Shown here: positions 1-8,441 of the stretch, one piece after another
Layout of the letters: the number at the start of each line of letters is the position of its first letter
Position numbering within the stretch: position 1 is the stretch's first letter
Assembly (NCBI GenBank): GCA_017399765.1
Contig: JAFQBH010000011.1
Coordinates: 1 to 36,466, forward strand
Direction of reading: 5' to 3'
Length of the DNA stretch: 36,466 bases
From: Oscillospiraceae bacterium
GTDB taxonomy: Bacteria; Bacillota; Clostridia; Oscillospirales; Ruminococcaceae
Program-made: the position numbers and the translations under genes
Notes under the pieces: model-generated
Seen by the model: the letters and a program-made list of their open reading frames with translations, nothing else
Database searches by the model: none
What the model was told of the DNA's origin: nothing

Positions 1-615
1 CCTTCGGTCAAACCGGTTTCTGTACATGTCGGTGCCACCGCTTTGTCGATGACCTCAGTGTGACCTTTCGCAGAAACAACATTCTGTTTTACAAGAATTG
101 TGTTACATACGGAACAATGTTTTCCTTCGGTCAAACCGGTTTCTGTACATGTCGGTGCCACCGCTTTGTCGATGACCTCAGTGTGACCTTTCGCAGAAAC
201 AACATTCTGTTTTACAAGAATTGTGTTACATACGGAACAATGTTTTCCTTCTGTCAAGCCGGTTTCCGTACATGTAGGCGCAACCGCTTTGTCGATTACC
301 TCGGTGTGGCCTTTAGCTTTGACTACGGTCTGTGCAACAAGAATTGTGTTGCACACGGAACAATGCTTACCTTCGGTAAGGCCCGTTTCCGTACAGGTTG
401 CCTCAACCGCAGGGTCGATCACTTCTGTATGACCTTTTGCAGAAACAACATTCTGTTTTACAAGAATCGTGTTACATACAGAGCAATGCTTACCTTCGGT
501 AAGACCGGTTTCGGTGCATGTAGGTGCAACTGCTTTGTCGATGACTTCGGTGTGGCCGGTTGCCGAAATTACCTCGCCATAATAAATTGTTCCACAAACG
601 GAACAGACTTCATCG
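1..615 (-). repeat. 123-bp (41-residue) tandem coding repeats
   Basis: Units with exactly 123-bp spacing begin at 1, 124, 247, 370 and 493. The copies at 1-123 and 124-246 are identical base for base; later copies diverge. Each encodes a 41-residue module with one PTCTETG-like segment and one CSVC pair, and two related but different modules lie further upstream in the protein (about 615-900). The array continues past the left edge, so its copy number is unknown. Confidence 0.92.
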
Positions 616-3600
616 CCGGAATAACCCTGTGCTGTGCATGTCGGTGCAACGTAGTTTTCAAGAACAAGGCTGTGTCCAAGTGCAGAAGTATAGTTCGCGT
701 TATAGCTGTAACTGCACCTTCTGCAGGTATAAGTTGTATAACCTTGAGCGGTACAGGTTGGCGAAGTTACTTTTGAACTGTAACTGTGACCAAGAGCCGA
801 AGTATAGTTACTGTTATAGGAATATGTTCCGCATCTGCAATAATTTTTTGTATATCCCTGAGCTGTGCATGTTGGCGGAACTACCGATGCGTTCGTATAG
901 GGGTGAGAAACATTTTTTGCAAGTCCCCTGCTGACCGCATAGCTGTTGGCTGTGGTCCCGCAATTAACATATAAAACAACGTTCGGACATTCGATAAAAG
1001 TCCAGTCCGTTGAACTTTTGTTTTCAATAGTGGTGACTGAAGAAGGAATTACAACTTTTTTGAGATTGGGGCTTCTGCTGAAAGCAAGCCATCCGATTTT
1101 CTGAACGCCTTCTTCCATAATTACGGTTTCCAGTTTATTGCAATAATCGAAAGCCTGCTGCTCAATGGTTTTTACGTTTCCCGGAATTGTGATGGTTTTA
1201 AGCGAATCGCAATCAAGGAAAGCGGAAGAACCTATTTTTGTAACGGTTTTGGGAATTTCTACTTCCGCAAGTCTTGCACTTCCATAAAAAAGACCGTTTG
1301 GAATTTCCTTTAGATTTGCCGGAAGAGTAATGTTTTCCATGGTATCGCAGTTTGCAAAAACGGATGATTCAAGAATAACATCCGGGTTTTTAAACATTGC
1401 ACTGTAAAGGCTTACGCATGAGCGGAATGCCGAATCCCCTATTCTTGTGATATTGGGAGTAAATGTTACCGACCAAAGTGCCTCGCAATATGCAAAAGCA
1501 TAAGGTTCGATTGTTTTAAGGCTGTCCGGAAAATATATATGCTGAAGGCGATAAGAATCATTGAATGCGCTTCTTGCGATGACTTCTGTTCCCGCAGGCA
1601 CATAATAATAAGAACTGAGATCACCCATGGAATATGCAACAAGGGTCTTTCCGTCCTTTGTGAAAAGAACTCCGTCAACAGCTTTGTAATATTGGTTCCC
1701 CGACTCAACATAAAATTCAGACAGCCTGCGGCAGCCGCCGAAAACAGAAGATCCGAGGCCGGTAAGCGTTGCGGGAATTGTGAACTTGAACAAGCCGCAG
1801 TCCGAAAAAGCCGTATCGCCGATATATGTAAGTCCCTCCGGCAAAGTTACGTCTTCAAGATTTTTGTCGCCGAAAAACATACTGTTAGGAATACTGGTAA
1901 GACCTTTTCCTATTACCGCATTGAGAAGTCCGTAGCAATTTGAAAAAGCACTTGAACCGCAGCTTGTAACACTGTCCGGTATTACAATTTCTTTCAGCGC
2001 AACGCATTCGGAAAAAGCACAGAATTCAAGTGTTTTAAGATTGGAAGGCAATGTTACATATTCCAGGGCACGAAGGTTGTTGAAGCCATATTCCCGGATT
2101 GCGGTAAGGCTTTCCGGAAGAGTAAGCGAAGTGCAGTTTGTGCACCAATAAAAAGCGCGTTCGCCAACCTCGGTTATTCCTTCGGAAACAACAATGCTTT
2201 TGACGCTCTCACGGTATTGATACCAGGGTGCATAACTGTACCGATAGCTTGGAATCGCACCTTTACCTGCAACGGTAAGCGTTCCGGTATCCCCGTCAAG
2301 GACCCATTCCATTCCGTTCGAAAGTTTGCCCGAAGCGGTCACATTAAAGACATAAGGCACAACCGCCATAGGATATTTAGCTTTCCATTCCTCTGTAAGA
2401 TATTCACTGTCAGAATGATGTTCGGTAAAGTTTGATTCGGTACAAAGGAACATTCTGTAATGTCCCATAAGGTCGCGGTCCCAGGTTGGGTCCATATTAT
2501 AGTATTTACCGTCGAGATAAACTATATTCCAGGCGTGATCTTCTATTTCGACATAACCTGCGGTGCCTCTAACATATCGGCAGTCCACACCCAGTTCAAG
2601 CATCATTCGGTAATAAAGCGTTGCATAGCCCTGGCAAACCGCATTTTTTTGAACAACGGCAGCATAAGTCGAATGGCAAAGCTGATATTCGTCGTTATCT
2701 TCATTATCAAAATCATACTGAACGTTTTCAGTTATCCAATCATACGCACCTTTGACTTTTTCATAATTTGTCAGATCCCAAAGGTCAAGTTCCGCAAGAA
2801 CAGAATCAACCACGGCATCAACTTCCGCTTCCTGTTCGGCTGTGGTAAGCCAGTTGAATGTATAGGTAATTTCGGTATATGTACCGTTTCCGTCCTCACC
2901 TTCTGTGGTCGTATAATCATATCCTATCTGATTATGGCGGATATAGTCGCCTTCGTTCGGAACACCCGTATGTTTCCATGCTTCTGTAAGAATTGCGGAG
3001 ATTTCGGAACCTGTCGCGCTTCCGTTAAGGCGAAGGGTTATGGAAGGTTCCCTTGCGATCATCTGCGAACGGAGATAGAGGGCGGCTTCCTCGGTGGTGG
3101 TAACAGTAGTTAAAGGGGCGGAGTTTAATAAGTGCTTTCCGTTTTCCCAAACTTCAACGTACTCTATTTTTGCATTGCTGAAACCGTGGGTGTCCGTTCC
3201 CATATAAGGAAGCACAAAATCCTTGCCGGAAAGCCAATCGGAAGTTGTTTTCTTATCGGTTGTTCCAACGTAATAATTGTTCAGCGCGCCAATTTCCTTT
3301 CCGTCAACGAAAAGATAAATCATGTTCGAACCGTTTTCCGCAATGCGGTTTTCAAGCCGGTAAGTATGAGGCGCAGAGCCGTCGATTCCGTGATCCTCAA
3401 GGGCAATTCCGTAGTTATGGCTTCCGCTGGAAGTTTTTTCGCCCATTGCAATAAGCCATTTTGTTGCACTCTTGAAGATATAGCGTGCGTTATAGTTTGC
3501 GTTTATATTATCGGAAGTAAAAACCCTTGCACCTGTGGAACCGTTTTCGTTCATAAAAGTACCTTCGCTTTTCCATTCAACGGTCCAGGGTTTGTCGTGC

Positions 3601-4997
3601 ATAAGCACAACCGGTTTTTCAAGGGAATATGCTGTTTTGCTGAAAACTCCGTCGGCGGTGGTACCGGAAAATTTTGTAAGTCCGTTTTCACCGCTTTCAC
3701 AGACGAGGTTTGTTCCGTCAAATTCCCAGCGGTAATTTTTCGGTTCATGGACTGATTTTGCTTTTATCACAACATCGCTGGTAACGGATTCAATGCTTAC
3801 TTTTCCGTCATTATATGTTGCTTCGGTAATATCTTTTCCGCCCATGGTTACGGAAACTTCAAGGATTCCCGCAATTTTCGCCGTAAGGTTTACGCTGAAA
3901 GAATCGCCGCTCCGAACGATTTTATCGTCGCCGTAATCGGCAGAAACGCTATCCAGTTCGAATGAAACAAGGTGTGTTTCAACTTCATAAGCGGTGTTCG
4001 CAAGAACAGTGCGTTTCACCGCTTCGGTCATAATATCCATTCCGAGTCTGTTGGGGTGAAGACTTCCGTCGCCGACAAACTCAACGGAACCGAGCACGGA
4101 ATAAAGGTCGATAACTTTAACTCCATAGCGTTCGCATACGGTTTCGATGGAAGAGTTGAGTTTTTCCATAAGTTCCGTATCCGCCGCGCTCTGGTTTACA
4201 CGTCTAAAATGGCTGAACATATAGATTTCCGCATCGGGATAACGTTTTGTCATTTTATCAAGCATTATAACCGTTGCTTCCATTGTGGTTTTCGGCTCTG
4301 CGTAACCGTCCTCAAGAATCAGCTCGTCATAGTTAATATCCTCTGCGGTGCCAAGGGTGGATTTTCCGTAACTGAAATCGTTGAATCCTTTTTGGATTAT
4401 GATGATATCCGGCTCTTCCCCGGAGTTTTCGCCGGTGTTGTCATGGAGCTGAACGCAACGGTCAACATATGCGCCAACCGTTCCTGCTCTTTCAAGAAGA
4501 ATCGCACCACCGCTCCAGGAGTTGTTGACGAGAAGCCTGAGCCCAAGGTCATCTGCAAACTGCATCCACCATGTATCGTTAAGAGCAACATCTTTTACTG
4601 TGTTGTTCGGATAATATTTTGCGTTATTGCGGATAGTGGAGTTTGTTGTATCCGCCGCGGCGCCGTTAGAAGTTCCCGCATAGGTGGAAATACTTGCGCC
4701 AAGGATTGAAAGTTTTTTTCCTATAAGTTCTTCCGATGTTTCAATTTCCTGTTCTTCTATGTCTGAACTTTCTAAATCAATTGGTACTTCAATCTCAGTT
4801 TCAGATAATAGCTCTTCTTCCCCGGAACTAAACAATAATTCCTCATCATGTTCAGAATATTCTTCTAAAATTTCAGTTTCCTCTATCGTTTCTTCCGTTT
4901 CTTCAAGTAAAAACGCAAAAGCCCCAATCGGAAAATATGAGACCGTCATCAGAATGGCAAGAAGAAAACTTATTATTTTTTTTAAAAAAAGTTTCAT
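1..4997 (-). CDS. Secreted modular protein: SGNH hydrolase, transglutaminase-like domain, BspA-type leucine-rich repeats and CxxC tandem repeats (3' end outside window)
   Basis: The reading frame is open from ATG 4997 to the left edge (1665 residues, no stop), so the C-terminus is missing. Residues 1-27 form a signal peptide (basic start, hydrophobic core, AFA end), followed by a Glu/Ser-rich linker to about residue 92. An SGNH-hydrolase-like domain spans about 95-330, with GASIST (Ser102), GFND (204-207) and DGSLH (310-314); block I is GAS where GDS is usual. Residues about 375-580 resemble a concanavalin-type beta-sandwich (inferred). A transglutaminase-like domain at about 690-840 carries the Cys788, His821, Asp836 triad. 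About 16 LRR_5/BspA-type units of roughly 23 residues fill 930-1340. Then come Cys-rich units with CxxC. The protein is probably a surface or extracellular adhesin or wall-associated enzyme; the substrate is unknown. The start is preceded by a weak GGTGA site. Confidence 0.9.
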   Translation of the reverse strand, partial: MKLFLKKIISFLLAILMTVSYFPIGAFAFLLEETEETIEETEILEEYSEHDEELLFSSGEEELLSETEIEVPIDLESSDIEEQEIETSEELIGKKLSILGASISTYAGTSNGAAADTTNSTIRNNAKYYPNNTVKDVALNDTWWMQFADDLGLRLLVNNSWSGGAILLERAGTVGAYVDRCVQLHDNTGENSGEEPDIIIIQKGFNDFSYGKSTLGTAEDINYDELILEDGYAEPKTTMEATVIMLDKMTKRYPDAEIYMFSHFRRVNQSAADTELMEKLNSSIETVCERYGVKVIDLYSVLGSVEFVGDGSLHPNRLGMDIMTEAVKRTVLANTAYEVETHLVSFELDSVSADYGDDKIVRSGDSFSVNLTAKIAGILEVSVTMGGKDITEATYNDGKVSIESVTSDVVIKAKSVHEPKNYRWEFDGTNLVCESGENGLTKFSGTTADGVFSKTAYSLEKPVVLMHDKPWTVEWKSEGTFMNENGSTGARVFTSDNINANYNARYIFKSATKWLIAMGEKTSSGSHNYGIALEDHGIDGSAPHTYRLENRIAENGSNMIYLFVDGKEIGALNNYYVGTTDKKTTSDWLSGKDFVLPYMGTDTHGFSNAKIEYVEVWENGKHLLNSAPLTTVTTTEEAALYLRSQMIAREPSITLRLNGSATGSEISAILTEAWKHTGVPNEGDYIRHNQIGYDYTTTEGEDGNGTYTEITYTFNWLTTAEQEAEVDAVVDSVLAELDLWDLTNYEKVKGAYDWITENVQYDFDNEDNDEYQLCHSTYAAVVQKNAVCQGYATLYYRMMLELGVDCRYVRGTAGYVEIEDHAWNIVYLDGKYYNMDPTWDRDLMGHYRMFLCTESNFTEHHSDSEYLTEEWKAKYPMAVVPYVFNVTASGKLSNGMEWVLDGDTGTLTVAGKGAIPSYRYSYAPWYQYRESVKSIVVSEGITEVGERAFYWCTNCTSLTLPESLTAIREYGFNNLRALEYVTLPSNLKTLEFCAFSECVALKEIVIPDSVTSCGSSAFSNCYGLLNAVIGKGLTSIPNSMFFGDKNLEDVTLPEGLTYIGDTAFSDCGLFKFTIPATLTGLGSSVFGGCRRLSEFYVESGNQYYKAVDGVLFTKDGKTLVAYSMGDLSSYYYVPAGTEVIARSAFNDSYRLQHIYFPDSLKTIEPYAFAYCEALWSVTFTPNITRIGDSAFRSCVSLYSAMFKNPDVILESSVFANCDTMENITLPANLKEIPNGLFYGSARLAEVEIPKTVTKIGSSAFLDCDSLKTITIPGNVKTIEQQAFDYCNKLETVIMEEGVQKIGWLAFSRSPNLKKVVIPSSVTTIENKSSTDWTFIECPNVVLYVNCGTTANSYAVSRGLAKNVSHPYTNASVVPPTCTAQGYTKNYCRCGTYSYNSNYTSALGHSYSSKVTSPTCTAQGYTTYTCRRCSYSYNANYTSALGHSLVLENYVAPTCTAQGYSGDEVCSVCGTIYYGEVISATGHTEVIDKAVAPTCTETGLTEGKHCSVCNTILVKQNVVSAKGHTEVIDPAVEATCTETGLTEGKHCSVCNTILVAQTVVKAKGHTEVIDKAVAPTCTETGLTEGKHCSVCNTILVKQNVVSAKGHTEVIDKAVAPTCTETGLTEGKHCSVCNTILVKQNVVSAKGHTEVIDKAVAPTCTETGLTE

Positions 4998-5056
4998 AAA
5001 ATCACCCATCAGCATATTTATAATTTAATACGATATACAAAATACTCCATTTAAAT

Positions 5057-5085
5057 ATTTTATAGCCAACTTTTGCACAAGTCAA
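5057..5085 (-). promoter_or_regulatory. Sigma-A-type promoter of the secreted LRR protein
   Basis: On the minus strand a -35 TTGACT (5080-5085) and a -10 TAAAAT (5057-5062) are separated by exactly 17 bases, about 60 bases upstream of the ATG at 4997. Confidence 0.7.
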
Positions 5086-5124
5086 TAAAATTTATTTAAA
5101 TATAAGTATATTTATATATAAAAC

Positions 5125-5156
5125 AAAGAACTCCCGCTTTTCAGCGGGAGTTCTTT
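5125..5156 (-). terminator. Rho-independent terminator after purine nucleoside phosphorylase
   Basis: A stem of about 14 bp (5125-5138 with 5143-5156) with core CTCCCGCT and a 4-base loop lies four bases past the stop codon at 5161. T-rich sequence follows on both strands. It separates the phosphorylase from the LRR gene promoter. Confidence 0.85.
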
Positions 5157-5160
5157 TTAA

Positions 5161-5976
5161 TTAAATATCAGAGAGCAATTCTTTCATCCAATTGCAAAGT
5201 TTTTCGCTCGCTTCGTTTGCAACTCTGACAACTTCTTCGTGACTGTGTTTAACAGTTGCAATTCCCGTTGCCATGTTGGTAATGCATGAAATTCCGAAAA
5301 CTTTCATTCCCATATAATTTCCTGCTATTGTTTCCGGAACAGTGCTCATTCCTACCGCATCTGCGCCAAGAACGGCAAAAGCTCTTATTTCCGCGGCAGA
5401 TTCATAGCAAGGACCGTTGAAAAGCGCATAAACTCCGTGTTTATAATCGATTCCAAGCTTTTCTGCTGCTTTTTCTGCCTTTTTGACCAATTCAGATGAA
5501 TATGGTTCGGACATATCCGGAAAACGCGGTCCGAAACGATCGTCATTGTCACCTATAAGCGGATTTATTTTAAGGAAATTTATGTAGTTATCAATAATCA
5601 TTATATCGCCGGGTTTAAAATCCCTGTTAACACCGCCGGCTGCATTTGTCACAATAAGATTTTTAACGCCAAGAAGTTTCATTACATAAAGCGGGTAGCA
5701 AAGTTCTCTTGCTGAAAAACCTTCATAATAATGGAATCTTCCCTGCATTGCCGCAATAAACTTACCACCGATTTTTCCAACAACAAAATTCCCCGCATGG
5801 CCTGCTACGGTTGATTGGGGGAAATCGGGAATATCCGCATAAGGTATAACCGTCTTTTCTTCCATAAAATCAACAAGGCCGCCAAGACCGCTTCCAAGAA
5901 TTATTGCAGTTTCCGGAAAATCAGAAATTCTGCTGTTTATGTAATCTGCGGATTTTTTAACTCTTTCGTAAAACAT
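5161..5976 (-). CDS. punA: Purine nucleoside phosphorylase (trimeric PNP family)
   Basis: This enzyme splits purine nucleosides with phosphate into the free base and ribose-1-phosphate in nucleoside salvage. The 271-residue length is normal for the trimeric family. Visible motifs are LGSGLG (27-32), AGH (58-60), GRFHYYEG (79-86), TNAAGG (110-115), GPCYES with Glu192, MST (210-212) and Asn234; the last three groups match base- and ribose-binding positions of human PNP. The start is ATG 5976 with a GGGGG ribosome site 8 bases ahead. It has its own promoter and terminator and appears monocistronic. Family assignment is firm; inosine/guanosine preference is expected from the family (Glu and Asn at the base-binding positions). 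Confidence 0.96.
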   Translation of the reverse strand: MFYERVKKSADYINSRISDFPETAIILGSGLGGLVDFMEEKTVIPYADIPDFPQSTVAGHAGNFVVGKIGGKFIAAMQGRFHYYEGFSARELCYPLYVMKLLGVKNLIVTNAAGGVNRDFKPGDIMIIDNYINFLKINPLIGDNDDRFGPRFPDMSEPYSSELVKKAEKAAEKLGIDYKHGVYALFNGPCYESAAEIRAFAVLGADAVGMSTVPETIAGNYMGMKVFGISCITNMATGIATVKHSHEEVVRVANEASEKLCNWMKELLSDI

Positions 5977-5998
5977 AAATTCATCCCCCTTTTTTTAT

Positions 5999-6027
5999 AT
6001 AATATGAAAAAATCGATATTTCGTCAA
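5999..6027 (-). promoter_or_regulatory. Sigma-A-type promoter of punA
   Basis: Minus-strand -35 TTGACG (6022-6027), a 17-base spacer and -10 TATTAT (5999-6004), just upstream of the GGGGG ribosome-binding site and the ATG at 5976. Confidence 0.8.
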
Positions 6028-6076
6028 GGAAATTTATTTTATAAATATTTATTTCTGTAAATTTTTGGAAAATCTA

Positions 6077-6104
6077 TTGACAGTTTGGAAAAATATGGTA
6101 TTAT
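6077..6104 (+). promoter_or_regulatory. Sigma-A-type promoter of the spo0A-like gene
   Basis: A consensus -35 TTGACA (6077-6082), a 16-base spacer and -10 TATTAT (6099-6104). Transcription would start near 6111 and give a leader of about 105 bases that contains a perfect inverted repeat. Confidence 0.75.
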
Positions 6105-6144
6105 TTACTTATGGATATCCAGTTTATTACATTTAAGTAAAATA

Positions 6145-6173
6145 ATGGAATTTATTCCGCGCATAAATTCCAT
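6145..6173 (+). promoter_or_regulatory. Perfect inverted repeat in the spo0A-like leader
   Basis: Two 11-base arms (6145-6155 ATGGAATTTAT and 6163-6173) flank a 7-base spacer, about 35 bases downstream of the predicted start site and 42 bases before the ATG. No T-run follows, so it is not a terminator. It could be an operator or an mRNA hairpin. Confidence 0.55.
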
Positions 6174-6215
6174 AAGAGATATAAACTAAATTTGTGCGGA
6201 GAACAGGCGGAAATT

Positions 6216-6980
6216 ATGGAAAATAAAATAAGAATTTTAATATCTGATGATGACAATGAATTTTGTACTTCTTGCGAAAATGTTTTTTCTTCCTTCGGAT
6301 TCGAAGTTTTCAGCGTTTCCAAAAACGGAACAATTCTTTTCGACAATGTTATACTTAAAAAACCTGATGTTGTTCTTTCTAATGCCTTTATGCCCCAATT
6401 GGATCTTGCAAGTGTAATCTCTTCATCAAAAGCAAAATTGGGAACGGAATGTCCTGTTTTTCTTGCTTTGGTTCCTTCTGAAAGCGAAATTCTTGAAAAA
6501 GAATTGCTTTCCTGCGGTGCCGCATATTGTTTTATAAAACCTTTGGATTGTTCTGTGCTTGCCGAAAGAATACGCAGCATTTGCCTTGGATCAGGCCGCT
6601 TTGATTCTTCTTCCGATAAAACCAAACAAAACATAGAAATTATCATAACCGATATAATACACCAAATCGGGGTTCCGGCTCATATAAAAGGTTATCATTA
6701 TCTGCGCGAAGCAATCACCATGGCTGTAAATGATATCGAGATTATGAATTCGGTAACTAAATGTCTTTACCCTTCTGTTGCCAAAAAACACGGAACCACA
6801 TCTTCTCGCGTCGAGCGAGCTATTCGTCATGCGATAGAAGTTGCATGGGATCGCGGCGACGTTGACGTGCTCAATTCCTATTTCGGTTACACCATCCACA
6901 GCGGAAAAGGCAAACCCACCAACAGCGAATTCATCGCGCTTATCGCTGACAAATTAAGGGTAAATATGAAAACGGCGTAA
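6216..6980 (+). CDS. spo0A: Spo0A-family response regulator with Asn at the phospho-acceptor position
   Basis: Spo0A is the master transcription factor of sporulation and stationary-phase entry. The 254 residues comprise a receiver domain (about 1-120) and a Spo0A C-terminal DNA-binding domain (about 145-254). The latter carries the hallmark stretches [33 protein letters not shown] and KPTNSEFIA. The receiver keeps the acid pocket (Asp11, Asp12) and the Lys of FIKP. Residue 56, the aspartate phosphorylated in Bacillus subtilis Spo0A, is Asn (codon AAT at 6381), and residue 84, usually Thr, is Ala. ATG 6216 is preferred over the upstream in-frame TTG at 6192 because AGGCGG sits five bases ahead. 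It is monocistronic. It may be a phosphorylation-independent paralogue or the organism's only Spo0A; the window cannot tell. Confidence 0.93.
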   Translation: MENKIRILISDDDNEFCTSCENVFSSFGFEVFSVSKNGTILFDNVILKKPDVVLSNAFMPQLDLASVISSSKAKLGTECPVFLALVPSESEILEKELLSCGAAYCFIKPLDCSVLAERIRSICLGSGRFDSSSDKTKQNIEIIITDIIHQIGVPAHIKGYHYLREAITMAVNDIEIMNSVTKCLYPSVAKKHGTTSSRVERAIRHAIEVAWDRGDVDVLNSYFGYTIHSGKGKPTNSEFIALIADKLRVNMKTA

Positions 6981-6991
6981 TACCGATCATA

Positions 6992-7042
6992 AATAAGCCA
7001 AGACCGGAACAAACTTTGTTTTGTTCCGATCTTGGCTTATTG
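6992..7042 (+). terminator. Long hairpin after the spo0A-like gene
   Basis: An inverted repeat of about 20 bp (AATAAGCCAAG...CTTGGCTTATT with one internal mismatch) lies 11 bases after the stop codon. The sequence behind it is only moderately T-rich, so termination efficiency is uncertain, but no other terminator is present. Confidence 0.6.
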
Positions 7043-7087
7043 TAATGTTATTAAACTTTACATCAATCAAGTGGCTTATTTATACGG
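7041..7087 (+). repeat. Imperfect direct repeat, left copy, flanking the acyltransferase
   Basis: These 47 bases align without gaps to 8394-8440 with 37 identities; the first 27 bases (TGTAATGTTATT...TTTACATCAAT) differ at only two positions. Both copies directly follow a hairpin. Confidence 0.55.
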
Positions 7088-7135
7088 ATTATTGTATGAT
7101 ACAAAAGCATTTTGCAAGAATTTGCTCCCCGAGTA

Positions 7136-7164
7136 TTGCTTTAATATACTTGGAATGCTATACT
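7136..7164 (+). promoter_or_regulatory. Promoter of the acyltransferase gene
   Basis: -35 TTGCTT (7136-7141), a 17-base spacer and -10 TATACT (7159-7164), about 40 bases ahead of the ATG at 7207. Confidence 0.6.
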
Positions 7165-7206
7165 GAAAAAAAGCAAACAAACGCCAGACCGGAAAGGTAA
7201 ACACCA

Positions 7207-8289
7207 ATGCTAAACTATATCTCCCTCAATAACAAGTCACGCAATTCCGGAATAGATTTATTGCGCGTCATACTGTCTTTTAACGTTATTATTATACATT
7301 TGCTGTTTTACGGCGGACCGCAAACACATATGGATCCTTCCAATCCGGCATTTTATATTTTGTGGCTTTTGGGCCTTGCCATAATATGCACTGTGAATTG
7401 TTTTGCCCTTATTTCAGGATATCTCGCTTATGGCAGTAACGTAAAATATTCAAATATTATTCGTTTATATCTCATCGTTCTATATTACAGTATCGCAATA
7501 ACTTTGTTTATCGCAATATTTTTTCCCGAAGAAACCTATTCGGATAGCTGGAGCCGGGCTTTTTTTCCCATAAGCACAAATACTTTCTGGTATTTTACCG
7601 CATATTTCGGTCTGTTTGCATTTTCTCCTTTACTTGTTTACGGGATGAAGATTATTCAGAAGCCATATGCCGATGCGTTGCTGATATTTATATTTCTCGC
7701 TTTTTCTGTACTTCCCACAGTTTCCGCGATTGATCCTTTTTTGATAAACAAAGGATACAGCATGCTTTGGATCACTGCAATGTTTATAACGGGAATGTAT
7801 TTAAAAAAATATGACATAGCCAAAAAAATCAAGAAAACAAACCTCGTTTCACTTTACGTCGGTTCCATCGCCATTACATGCGTCGGTATGTTTTTATCTC
7901 TTGGCAATCCGAATTTTGCCGGAGCACGGCTTATGGAATATAATTCACCGACTACTGTAATTGCAGCAATTTCGGTTGTACTTCTATTTTCTTCCATACA
8001 ATGCCGCCCGGTTATACAAAAAATAGCTGCTTATTGCTCACCAATCGTGTTCAGCGTATATCTTATTCATGAGCACCCTTTTATAAGAAATCTTTTCATA
8101 TATGATTGTCTTCTTCCGATTCTCGACCGTTCTCCGATTTTACAGTTGGTTGCCGTATTCGGAAGCGCAGTGCTCATCTGGTTGACTTGCTTTTGTCTTG
8201 ACCATATCCGTCAGACGGTTTTCAAATTTTGCGGCATCGAAAAACTGATTGGAAGAATTTCGGACAGAGTACATTCCCTCGCATCGTGA
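7207..8289 (+). CDS. Acyltransferase 3 family integral membrane protein
   Basis: The 360-residue protein has about ten hydrophobic segments. It opens with the family signature NSGIDLLRVILSFNVIIIH, where Arg and His are conserved and implicated in acyl transfer. Family members move acyl (often acetyl) groups from cytoplasmic donors to extracytoplasmic sugars, such as wall polymers or exopolysaccharide. The start is ATG 7207 with AAAGG about 10 bases upstream. It stands alone between a hairpin at 6992-7042 and a bidirectional terminator at 8350-8392. Related 47-base direct repeats lie on either side, which hints that the gene arrived as a unit. The acceptor is unknown. Confidence 0.85.
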   Translation: MLNYISLNNKSRNSGIDLLRVILSFNVIIIHLLFYGGPQTHMDPSNPAFYILWLLGLAIICTVNCFALISGYLAYGSNVKYSNIIRLYLIVLYYSIAITLFIAIFFPEETYSDSWSRAFFPISTNTFWYFTAYFGLFAFSPLLVYGMKIIQKPYADALLIFIFLAFSVLPTVSAIDPFLINKGYSMLWITAMFITGMYLKKYDIAKKIKKTNLVSLYVGSIAITCVGMFLSLGNPNFAGARLMEYNSPTTVIAAISVVLLFSSIQCRPVIQKIAAYCSPIVFSVYLIHEHPFIRNLFIYDCLLPILDRSPILQLVAVFGSAVLIWLTCFCLDHIRQTVFKFCGIEKLIGRISDRVHSLAS

Positions 8290-8349
8290 TACAGCCGAAC
8301 TGCATTTTATTTTGTTTTAAAACAGCTTATTAAATATTACAATAAAAAC

Positions 8350-8392
8350 AAAAATCACAGGACTGACATTTTATGTCAGTCCTGTGATTTTT
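8350..8392. terminator. Bidirectional terminator between acyltransferase and mntP
   Basis: A perfect 20-bp stem (8350-8369 with 8373-8392) has a 3-base loop, with A5 at one end and T5 at the other. It can terminate the acyltransferase on plus and mntP on minus. Confidence 0.9.
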
Positions 8393-8393
8393 A

Positions 8394-8440
8394 TGTAATG
8401 TTATTTAGCTTTACATCAATAAAACACTTTGTTTATGCGG
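8394..8440 (+). repeat. Imperfect direct repeat, right copy, flanking the acyltransferase
   Basis: This is the counterpart of 7041-7087 (37 of 47 identical). It begins two bases after the terminator stem and ends two bases before the mntP stop codon. Confidence 0.55.
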
Positions 8441-8441
8441 T

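Noticed and set aside
1-615. Regular 123-bp repeats considered as a CRISPR array
   Set aside because: There are no unique spacers; the whole unit repeats and stays in one coding frame.
60-4709. Several long plus-strand open frames (for example 60-776, 2460-3113, 3132-3755, 3972-4709)
   Set aside because: They are antisense to the continuous minus-strand frame that encodes recognisable SGNH, transglutaminase and LRR motifs; they lack ribosome sites and their translations are Cys/Phe-rich without family features.
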